From CAWHHZ01 sp963829355 (lineage in GTDB: Bacteria > Acidobacteriota > Thermoanaerobaculia > Gp7-AA8 > JAHWKK01): DNA of 64,000 nt. The notes below the pieces were generated by a model. The model was not told where the DNA came from. It did not search any database and saw nothing but the letters and a program-made list of their open reading frames with translations. The stretch covers positions 248,001 through 312,000 of the forward strand of contig CAWHHZ010000006.1 of assembly GCA_963829355.1 (NCBI GenBank), written 5' to 3'. The translations under genes were made by a program, and so were the position numbers. Of this stretch, positions 33,958 through 41,257 are shown one piece after another (within the stretch, counting starts at the first letter, position 1; each line of letters opens with the position of its first letter).

Positions 33958-33973
33958 TGTGATCCCGATCACG
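33958..33973 (+). promoter_or_regulatory. CRP/FNR-type palindromic operator candidate
   Basis: TGTGATCCCGATCACG fits the TGTGA-N6-TCAC(A) pattern bound by CRP-family regulators in one direction and sits 37 bases after carB and about 140 bases before the DUF5666 gene. An inverted repeat CATCGT/ACGATG follows at 33983-34001. No clear -35/-10 pair could be assigned. Confidence 0.4.
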
Positions 33974-34023
33974 AGAGGACGGCATCGTTTCTTTTACGAT
34001 GTACTCAAATCTGATCCGCATAC

Positions 34024-34048
34024 AAAAAGGGGCGTAACGCCCCTTTTT
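34024..34048 (+). terminator. Intrinsic terminator / attenuator hairpin 1
   Basis: AAAAAGGGGCG-TAA-CGCCCCTTTTT: a perfect GC stem flanked by an A-run and T-run. It can end the carB transcript on the plus strand, and its symmetry allows function on both strands. Confidence 0.85.
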
Positions 34049-34067
34049 GAGTTTGCGGCACACAAGC

Positions 34068-34097
34068 AAAGGACGGGCGCGGGTACCGTCCTTTTTT
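34068..34097 (+). terminator. Intrinsic terminator / attenuator hairpin 2
   Basis: AAAGGACGG paired with CCGTCCTTT, followed by a six-T run. Its T-run ends only 18 bases before the ATG of the DUF5666 gene, leaving no space for a promoter in between. Confidence 0.85.
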
Positions 34098-34114
34098 AGT
34101 TTACGGAGATCACA

Positions 34115-35236
34115 ATGATCAAACGCAGTTCGCTGATATTGAGCGTCACATTCATTCTGCTTACCGCGGCCGCATGTCAGGAAAAATCAATCACCGCCAC
34201 CGTTGGAACGGCTTCGATTCGGGGTGCCGTGGTGATGTCGGGCGATCTTGTGGGCGTCGATCCTTCAGGGATCGAGGTACGCGTGCCGGGCACGGGAATC
34301 GCGACTGTAACGGGCGTCGACGGACGTTTCGAGCTGTTCGGGGTTGCCGACGGAGAGACTGATCTGGTGTTTCGTCGTGGAGATGGGATCGAAGAGACGC
34401 GAGTCGTTTCCACGCAGTCCGACGCCGTCACTGTGGAGATCACCGGACGCCGGGGACGCGGCCGGCCCGTCAGCAAACCAGGCCACAGCATCCAGGGCTC
34501 AATTCTGGAAGTTCGCGAGTCCTCGATCCTCATCGATAACGTGCTCTCGGGAGAAACCGAAGTCTTCATCGACGAGAACACCTTCATTTTCAAGGGAGCC
34601 GTGACGCTTCTGATCAGCGATCTCGAGGTGGGAGAACTGGTACACGTTCGAGCCTACGAGGGCGAAGACGAGACATGGGTCGCCCAGAGCATCTCGGTCA
34701 GTCCGCGCCACGCTGGAGATCCGCGGTACCTCCCCAGGAGCGCAGTCGGTGAGATCACCTCTCTCGGGGAGAACCAACTCACGGTGATGACTGAGACCGG
34801 CGAGGTCATGGTGCAGCTCGACGAACGAACGGAGATCTACACGAAGAATCTGCTCCTGCAGTTCGAGGACCTCGAGATCGGCGATCGAGTGAAAGTATTC
34901 GGAGCCAAGCTGGAAGACGGAACGATCATCGCGTCATGGATCCGCGTCCAGCCGCGCAGTGGCGATGACGATGGAGACGACGATGGAGAAGACGGCGACG
35001 ACACTCTCGGCAACGCCGTGCACGGTATGGTACTCAGCGTGGCCGAATCGTCGTTCGTCGTCCGTGACGGTGATGGACTCGAGGTCACGGTGGAGGTCGT
35101 CGAATCGACCGAGATAAGCCGCCGTGGAAAACAGGCTGCCTTCAGCGACATTATGGACGGAACGAGCGTCACGGCAATCGGTACTCGTGTCGACGAGACC
35201 AACCTCATCGCCAGAAAGATCAAGATCACGAAGTAA
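34115..35236 (+). CDS. Lipoprotein with regulatory-like domain and three DUF5666 repeats
   Basis: 373 residues. Signal peptide with lipobox-like TAAAC (Cys21). Residues about 33-110 resemble a carboxypeptidase-regulatory beta-sandwich (IRGAVVMSG, GVDGRFELFGV). Then come three DUF5666-like beta-barrel units (starting near residues 128, 208 and 303), each with a 'v..i....i.v..e..T.i' pattern and a 'dl..G..v.v.G...dg..iA..I' end. A purely acidic linker GDDDGDDDGEDGDD separates repeats 2 and 3 and could bind calcium. Function unknown, envelope location inferred. GGAG eight bases before ATG 34115. Expression must pass two terminator hairpins. Confidence 0.82.
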   Translation: MIKRSSLILSVTFILLTAAACQEKSITATVGTASIRGAVVMSGDLVGVDPSGIEVRVPGTGIATVTGVDGRFELFGVADGETDLVFRRGDGIEETRVVSTQSDAVTVEITGRRGRGRPVSKPGHSIQGSILEVRESSILIDNVLSGETEVFIDENTFIFKGAVTLLISDLEVGELVHVRAYEGEDETWVAQSISVSPRHAGDPRYLPRSAVGEITSLGENQLTVMTETGEVMVQLDERTEIYTKNLLLQFEDLEIGDRVKVFGAKLEDGTIIASWIRVQPRSGDDDGDDDGEDGDDTLGNAVHGMVLSVAESSFVVRDGDGLEVTVEVVESTEISRRGKQAAFSDIMDGTSVTAIGTRVDETNLIARKIKITK

Positions 35237-35246
35237 GCACGACGGT

Positions 35247-35280
35247 CGCCGCCGGGACGACACGATCGTTCCCGGCGGCG
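35247..35280 (+). terminator. GC-rich hairpin after the DUF5666 gene
   Basis: Perfect 11-bp stem CGCCGCCGGGA / TCCCGGCGGCG with a 12-nt loop, ten bases after the stop codon. No T-run. Confidence 0.55.
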
Positions 35281-35286
35281 GTCATC

Positions 35287-35412
35287 GGTTCGAGCACAGC
35301 AGGGAGTCTGGGAGGGCGGGCGGTCGTGGGTAGGGTGTGTGAAGTGTGGACGTGATGAGAGGATGGACGCTACTCGTCCTCCCCGCCCGGACTCCCTGGT
35401 GTGGCTCGAACC
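35287..35412. repeat. Long imperfect inverted repeat between convergent genes
   Basis: Arms of about 30 bp (GGTTCGAGCACAGCAGGGAG against CTCCCTGGTGTGGCTCGAACC, extending inward through GGGCGG/CCGCCC) enclose about 60 bp. It can form a long hairpin in either transcript. I found no second copy in the window. Confidence 0.65.
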
Positions 35413-35442
35413 ATTGGCGGCACGGCCGCCCGAAACCACCGC

Positions 35443-35868
35443 CTAAGGCCGGAAACGAGCCTCGGCTTCGTCGCTCATGAGGATCACGATCGTGTAGATT
35501 CCGAGCAGCGTGCCGAAAGGGATGTTGAAGAGGTTCAGGATGCCGAGCACGATGGCGAGAATCCGGGACCACGGCCGGAACTTGAGCAGCCCGTAACCCG
35601 CGATCAGCGACGGAACCGCAAGTACGACGAAAATCCCGGCGATTACTGCTGCGATCACGATGAGCCAATTCATCGCATCCGCATCCTGGCTGAGGAGACC
35701 CGCTCCAATCAGCGAGGTCACGACGACCGCACCGAGCAGCAACCCGAGGACTCCGAGCGCGATGTAGCACGCACCGAGAATCGTGACGTGCTTGTCCATG
35801 CTGCCGGTCCGCTGCCCGCCGACAGGGGCCGTACCGGGATCGACCACTCTCACTTCCGTCTCTTCCAT
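35443..35868 (-). CDS. Small four-helix membrane protein of unknown function
   Basis: 141 residues: a hydrophilic N-terminus of about 27 residues, then hydrophobic segments at about 28-55, 68-92, and 100-130 (ILGACYIALGVLGLLLGAVV, LIVIAAVIAGIFVVLAVPSL, RILAIVLGILNLFNIPFGTL). The pattern resembles DUF4064/DUF4149-like small membrane proteins, but I do not assign a family. ATG 35868 is the first Met. It stands alone between an inverted repeat and a family A repeat. Confidence 0.7.
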   Translation of the reverse strand: MEETEVRVVDPGTAPVGGQRTGSMDKHVTILGACYIALGVLGLLLGAVVVTSLIGAGLLSQDADAMNWLIVIAAVIAGIFVVLAVPSLIAGYGLLKFRPWSRILAIVLGILNLFNIPFGTLLGIYTIVILMSDEAEARFRP

Positions 35869-35928
35869 AACATCATCTTAGCGTAACCGGGGAACGCTGA
35901 ACGTACCGGCTCCGCCGATGGACTGACT

Positions 35929-36030
35929 GTCATCCTGAGCGCAGCGAAGGATCGCGTACGGCCCGACTGACAGGAGAGTAAGTACGCGACAGTCAGGACG
36001 TACCCGATCCTTCGCTGCGCTCAGGATGAC
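35929..36030. repeat. Intergenic palindromic repeat, family A, near-perfect short form
   Basis: The cleanest copy: GTCATCCTGAGCGCAGCGAA at the left and its exact complement at the right end, enclosing about 50 bp. In the divergent region upstream of the fadJ-like gene. Confidence 0.92.
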
Positions 36031-36184
36031 AAGGTTCATTTCTGCTTCACTGGTGACAGCGAAGCGGCGACATTCCCCCGCTCAGGATGACATCCCCGGG
36101 TATTTTCAGAGCAGCGACGAATGCCGGAGGCAATACGTCAGCCCTCCTGTTGCTGCCAGCGCCCCGCTTCGGTACGCTGCTGCG

Positions 36185-38290
36185 GTGCCGAATGAGCAAT
36201 CAGGCTTTCATCTCGAAACAAGGGACGACGGACTCGCCGTCGTAACGATCGATCTTCCCGATCGACCGGTGAATGTCATCCGGAACGACTTCTTTCCCGC
36301 GATCGAGTCGATGATTGGAACGATTGAATCAGACCCTCTGATCAAGGGTGTGATCCTGCGCAGCGGAAAGCGCGAAAGCTTCGTCGCCGGAGCCGATCTC
36401 GATCTGGTCTCGTCATTCACGTCCGCCGAAGAGGCGCGATCGTTCATCAGGCGTGGTCAGGCAATCCTCGATCAGATCGCCGCCTCACCGAAGGCGTGGG
36501 TCGCGGCGATCCATGGGGCGGCGATGGGAGGTGGCCTCGAGCTCTGCCTCGCCTGTCACGCCCGGGTCGCCACCGATCATCCCGCAACGGTTCTCGCGCT
36601 CCCGGAGGTCATGGTCGGGCTGCTCCCGGCTGGGGGCGGGACGCAGCGGCTCCCGAGACTGATCGGACTGCCACAATCACTCGCCATGATGCTGACCGGC
36701 AAGCGCGTCCGGGCGAGAAAGGCTCAATCCCTGGGACTCGTCGATCGGGTCTGCCACCCCGATGACCTCATGAGGGAAGCGGCGTCACTCGCGCAACTCG
36801 GAAGCGATCGCGTGGCTCCATTCGCACAGACCGCGAGCCGTTTTCCCCTGATTCGATCCCTGATTCTTCGCAAAGCGCGTCGCGACACACTCAAACGCAC
36901 CCGTGGGGTCTATCCCGCTCCGCTCGCGATTCTCGACTGTGTCGCCACCGGACTGTCGGAAGGTTACGAGCGAGGTGTTGAGCAGGAAGCCCTCAGCTTC
37001 GCCCGCCTGGCTCTCGGACGGGAGTCGAGAAAACTCATCTGGCTCTTCAACGCCACCGGAGAATTGAAAAAGACGGATACGTCCTCGGCGCGCCCGCTGA
37101 ACCGGATCGGTGTGCTGGGAGCAGGGCTCATGGGAGAAGGAATTGCCGCCGTCACGCTTCCAGTCGCAGAGGTTCATCTCGCCGATATTTCGAAATCGTC
37201 CCTCGAGCGAGCCCGCACACACATCGCCGAGAGCCTCGATAAACGTGTCGCCTCAGGATCGCTCACTCCGGATGATGCAGAGACTCAACGGGCACGACTG
37301 ACTCTCCATCAGGAGGCTAAGGATGTGAGATCGTGCGACGTTGTAATCGAGGCGGTTTTCGAAGATCTCGAGCTGAAGCGCACGATGTTCCGTACGCTCG
37401 AACGAAACAACGAAGCGGCGACCATCCTGGCGACGAACACCTCCGCAATCCCGATCGCGTCGATCGCCGAAGCAGTGTCGGCGCCGGCCCGGGTCGTGGG
37501 CATGCACTACTTCTCGCCCGTCCCGAAGATGCCGCTGCTCGAGATCGTTCGCGGCGAATCGACTTCTGATGCCGCGGTCGACACGGCAGTGAAACTGGGG
37601 CTCGCTCAGGGGAAGGTTCCCGTGGTCGTCCGGGACGGACCCGGCTTCTACACGACGCGAATTCTCGCCCCGCTGATCAACGAAGCGGTGATCCTCGTCG
37701 AAGAGGGCAATTCGATTCAGGCAATCGATTCAGCGATGAAGAACGCGGGATTTCCGGTCGGCCCGATCACGCTGCTCGACGAGGTGGGCCTGGACATTGC
37801 CGCACACGTTTCCTCGACACTCGGTAAAGCCTTCTCCGCGAGGGGGCACACGCCCTCGACATCGCTCAAGAAAATGGTCGAGGCAGGCCTGCTCGGCCGG
37901 AAATCGGGGGAAGGCTTCTACATCTGGAAGCCCGACCTCCTCGGCCGCAGAAAGAGACCCGGCACTCATGCAGTCTCTCTCGTCCGCGTCGCATCGGATG
38001 TGGCAGAGCCGTCCGAGATTGTCGATCGCTGCACGCTCGCAATGGTCAATGAGGCCGTCCACTGCTACCAGGAGGGCGTCATCCCTTCCCCACTCGTCGG
38101 CGATGTCGCCGCCGTTCTCGGACTCGGGTTCCCCCCTTTCCGAGGCGGGCCATTCCATTACGTCGACACCTTTGGCGCGAAGGTGATCGTCGCGCGACTC
38201 AGGGAACTGGCCGTACAGAAAGGCGCTCGGTTTGCCCCCGCTTCGCAACTCCTGGAAATGGCGGCGGCCGACATCCACTACTACCAATGA
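36185..38290 (+). CDS. fadJ: FadJ/FadB-like multifunctional beta-oxidation protein (enoyl-CoA hydratase / 3-hydroxyacyl-CoA dehydrogenase)
   Basis: 701 residues. N-terminal crotonase domain with oxyanion and catalytic regions (SFVAGADLDLVSS, HGAAMGGGLELCLACH, PEVMVGLLPAGGGTQRLPRL). Second half is a 3-hydroxyacyl-CoA dehydrogenase: NAD-binding IGVLGAGLMGEGIAAVT, catalytic GMHYFSPVPKMPLLEIV, NDGPGFYT-like RDGPGFYTTRILAP, and a C-terminal dimerisation half ending LGFPPFRGGPFHYVD. It catalyses hydration and oxidation steps of fatty-acid breakdown. GTG 36185 is chosen because the domain starts ten residues later; upstream reading is repeat-derived. The acyl-CoA dehydrogenase gene overlaps its stop (ATGA); no thiolase adjoins. 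Confidence 0.93.
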   Translation: MPNEQSGFHLETRDDGLAVVTIDLPDRPVNVIRNDFFPAIESMIGTIESDPLIKGVILRSGKRESFVAGADLDLVSSFTSAEEARSFIRRGQAILDQIAASPKAWVAAIHGAAMGGGLELCLACHARVATDHPATVLALPEVMVGLLPAGGGTQRLPRLIGLPQSLAMMLTGKRVRARKAQSLGLVDRVCHPDDLMREAASLAQLGSDRVAPFAQTASRFPLIRSLILRKARRDTLKRTRGVYPAPLAILDCVATGLSEGYERGVEQEALSFARLALGRESRKLIWLFNATGELKKTDTSSARPLNRIGVLGAGLMGEGIAAVTLPVAEVHLADISKSSLERARTHIAESLDKRVASGSLTPDDAETQRARLTLHQEAKDVRSCDVVIEAVFEDLELKRTMFRTLERNNEAATILATNTSAIPIASIAEAVSAPARVVGMHYFSPVPKMPLLEIVRGESTSDAAVDTAVKLGLAQGKVPVVVRDGPGFYTTRILAPLINEAVILVEEGNSIQAIDSAMKNAGFPVGPITLLDEVGLDIAAHVSSTLGKAFSARGHTPSTSLKKMVEAGLLGRKSGEGFYIWKPDLLGRRKRPGTHAVSLVRVASDVAEPSEIVDRCTLAMVNEAVHCYQEGVIPSPLVGDVAAVLGLGFPPFRGGPFHYVDTFGAKVIVARLRELAVQKGARFAPASQLLEMAAADIHYYQ

Positions 38291-39859
38291 TGCGATCGAT
38301 CTACTTCAGTGAAGAACACGAGATGTTCCGCCGCTCAGTTCGTGAATTCGTCGAACGTGAGATTACTCCGCACGCCGAAGAGTGGGAAGAACAGCGTTCC
38401 ATTCCGCGCGCGGCCTGGGAACGAATGGGTTCCGAGGGCTTCCTCGGCATCATGTTTCCCGAGGAGTCGGGAGGATCGGACGCCGACATCTTCTACGCCG
38501 TGGCCTTTCTCGAGGAGCTTCCGCGGAGCCTCATGGGAGGTTTTGTCGCGGCCGTCACGGTGCAGCAGTTCATCGCAACCGGCGCGATCCTTCACCACGG
38601 TTCTCCTGAGCTGAAAGAGAAATACCTGCGACCCTCGATCGCCGGGCAGAAGATCGGATCGATCTCCATCTCCGAACCAGACATCGGGTCGGATGTCGCG
38701 TCGCTTCGCACGTCTGCCGTCCGCGACGGCGACCATTGGGTACTCAACGGCGCCAAGATGTGGATCACCAATGGCGTTCACGGCGACTTCAACGTCGTGG
38801 CCTGTCGCACGACGACCGACGGAGGGCCCTCGGGGACCAGCCTGATCATCGTCGATCGCGGAACGCCGGGAGTCACGGCGACGCCGATTCGGAAGATGGG
38901 GTGGCACAGCTCCGATACGGCAGAAATCTCTTTCGAGAACGCCAGAGTCCCTGCCGGAAACCTCATCGGCCGCGAGAATATGGGCTTCTACTACATCATG
39001 GAGACCTTCGCGATCGAGCGAATCGTTGCAGCCGCCACGGCCGTCGGTGCCTGCGACGTCGCAGTCGAGATGACCCTTCGATACATGCGAGAGCGTGAAG
39101 CCTTCGGCCGGCCGATCAGCAGGTTCCAGGCCCTGCGTCATCGCATGGCCGATCTGATGACTGAGCTCGAAGCGGCGCGCCAGCTCGTGTATCAGGCAGC
39201 ATGGCTGTACCAGCAGGGAGAGCAGGCGATCACAGAGTCGTCGATGGCGAAACTGTACGCCACCGAGCTGAACAAGCGGGTGGCCGACGAGTGCCTGCAG
39301 TTCTTCGGTGGGTATGGCTACACCGACGAGTACCCGATCTCGCGCTTTTTCCGCGATGCGCGCGTCTCGACGATCGTCGCCGGAACGAGCGAGATCATGC
39401 GGGAGATCATCGCAAAGACCGGGATCGACGAGGTGCGCTTCCCGGCAATCGGCGATCGGGAGCCTGAAGCCGCGAGTGAAGCCCCACCGTCTCCGGCAGC
39501 AGAGAACGTTCCGGGGACCGCGCCTCCGGTGGAGCTATCGGTCAAGGCACTGTTCGAGTCGCTTCCCGGGAGACTCCGCGAGGACCGTCCGGCCGGATGG
39601 ACGGCAACGTTTCACTTCACGATCAGCGATGCGGAGCGATCCGGAATGGACCGTCCGGATCCTGGCGGATCGTTGTGAGGTCGAGACGGGCCATCACGGC
39701 ACAGCCGATTGCCTCGTCTCGATGAAGGAAAAAACCTATCTCGGCATCGAGTCAGGCGAAACGGATCCGCAGATGGCCGTGCTCATGGGCAAAGTGAAGA
39801 TCTCCAATCTCGCGGCAATGATGAAGTTCGCAAAGAGTTTCGAGCGCGCAAGGATCTGA
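38287..39859 (+). CDS. Acyl-CoA dehydrogenase fused to SCP2 sterol-carrier domain, one frameshift
   Basis: About 523 codons when rejoined. Residues 1-385: acyl-CoA dehydrogenase, with SISEPDIGSD and WITNG (FAD binding), FGGYGYTDEYPISRFFRDAR and AGTSEIMRE. The medium-chain catalytic Glu position is Ala (VAGTSE), so the base is probably Glu244 in FAIERIVAAA, as in long-chain/isovaleryl types. After a Pro/Ala-rich linker, residues about 420-523 form an SCP2 lipid-carrier domain (LFESLPGRL, GKVKISNLAAMMKFAKSF). One base too many near 39635 splits the SCP2 domain. ATG overlaps the FadJ stop, so the two enzymes are co-translated. Confidence 0.87.
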
Positions 39860-39880
39860 TTATCAAGCTGGCCAAGCCCA

Positions 39881-40113
39881 AGCTTTCTCCCTCTCCCTCT
39901 GGGTGAGGGTCGGGGTGAGGGCGGAGGACGTTCATTCAACGCGAAGCGGCACTCTGTTGAAGAACTCGTCGGCAAATGACACACATACAACACGAGCGCT
40001 AAACCAACCGCAATGAGTCCTCTCTCGTGCGTTTCGCCCTCGCCAGAACACTACATCGCCGCTCGCACGACGCGCTCACCCCAGCCCTCATCCCAGAGGG
40101 AGAGGGAGCTTTC
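39881..40113. repeat. Inverted pair of 'CTCCCTCTCCCTCTGGG' REP-like units
   Basis: Unit AGCTTTCTCCCTCTCCCTCT... with GGGTGAGGGTCGGGGTGAGG at 39881-39924 and an inverted copy at 40072-40112. This sequence type is widespread between bacterial genes. The right unit lies inside the histidine-kinase reading frame. Confidence 0.75.
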
Positions 40114-41219
40114 TTCTCACTTTTCACCGCATCCTCCGTTGACCCTCGCTCCGCCATCGGCAGCTCGACGATGAAGGTCGATCCGCGACCTTTCCCCTCA
40201 CTTCGGGCTTCGACGCGGCCGCCGTGGAGCTCGACAATGTGACGCACGATGGAAAGGCCGAGTCCGAGACCTCCCTTCCTGCTCGCTCCCTCGGCCTGTG
40301 AGAACCGATTGAACACCTGACTGAGCAGTTCGGGCGAGATGCCGGATCCTGAGTCGCTCACCTGCAGGCGGGCCACTCCCGCGCTGCCGGTGAGCGAAAC
40401 CGTTACGGCGCCATGCGAAGGAGTGAACTTGAGAGCGTTCGACACCAGATTGCGGAGCATCTGCTCGAGGCGCTCGGGGTCGCCACTGATGGCGAGATGA
40501 GAGACCTCGATTTCTCTCCTCAGATCGACCCTCTGCCGTTCGCCCTCGATTGCGAACGAGTCCAGAACGTGAGCGACGAGAGCGACGAGATCCACTGACT
40601 CTCGCTGCATGTTGATCTTTCCGACCCTCACCCGTGACGCTTCGAGAAGATCATCGACGAGACGGCTCTGAACCCGCGCACTCCTGATAATGCTGTTGAG
40701 GCCGGTCTTCAGTTCCGGATCCTCGTTGCCGGCGCGTGACTTCAGGAGCTCGGACCAGCCGAGGATCGATGTCAGCGGGCTTCTCAGATCGTGGGTGATC
40801 GTCGCAATGAACTCGTCCTTCGCCCGGTCCAGCTCGTCGAGCTCCAGCACCGTCCTGCGCAGCGATTCCTCCGTATCGCGCCGGCTGGCGACGAGCTCAC
40901 CAGTGATCAGCGCGAGGACGAAGAAAATGACGAGACGGACGAGATCCGCCGCGTCGAGATCGAAACGACCACCCGTCCCGAGATCGAAGTACGCGGTCGC
41001 GACCGCGGAGAGAATCGCCGCGAGGAGTCCTGGCCCGCGTCCCGCCCACAGAGAGGAGAGAAGGATCGCGAGGTAGTACGGCGCCGGCGGGTTCGCGGGC
41101 AGCGCATCACTGATGAGTCGCGCCAGCCCGACGAGCACGAGAACCGCGACATAGCCCCTCCAGCCTCGCAGCTCGAAGTGGCGCGGGATATCCGGCGCGC
41201 GTGAGGCTTTCTCATGCAT
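39999..41219 (-). CDS. Membrane sensor histidine kinase
   Basis: 406 residues. Three to four hydrophobic segments at the N-terminus (about 20-110, DUF4118-like, with NPPAPYYLAILLSSLWAGRG), then HisKA with phospho-acceptor His in FIATITHDLRSPLTSILGW, and HATPase_c with N-box NLVSNALKF, G1 VSDSGSGIS, and G2 GGLGLGLSIVRHIVE. It autophosphorylates and passes phosphate to an unlinked receiver, conceivably one of the stand-alone receivers in this window. The tail after residue about 365 is translated from a REP-like repeat and is probably not functional. Start ATG 41219. Confidence 0.92.
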   Translation of the reverse strand: MHEKASRAPDIPRHFELRGWRGYVAVLVLVGLARLISDALPANPPAPYYLAILLSSLWAGRGPGLLAAILSAVATAYFDLGTGGRFDLDAADLVRLVIFFVLALITGELVASRRDTEESLRRTVLELDELDRAKDEFIATITHDLRSPLTSILGWSELLKSRAGNEDPELKTGLNSIIRSARVQSRLVDDLLEASRVRVGKINMQRESVDLVALVAHVLDSFAIEGERQRVDLRREIEVSHLAISGDPERLEQMLRNLVSNALKFTPSHGAVTVSLTGSAGVARLQVSDSGSGISPELLSQVFNRFSQAEGASRKGGLGLGLSIVRHIVELHGGRVEARSEGKGRGSTFIVELPMAERGSTEDAVKSEKKAPSPSGMRAGVSASCERRCSVLARAKRTREDSLRLV

Positions 41220-41257
41220 CAATCTGCTTCAGTCCGTCTCGCTGGTTTTCGTCACGA

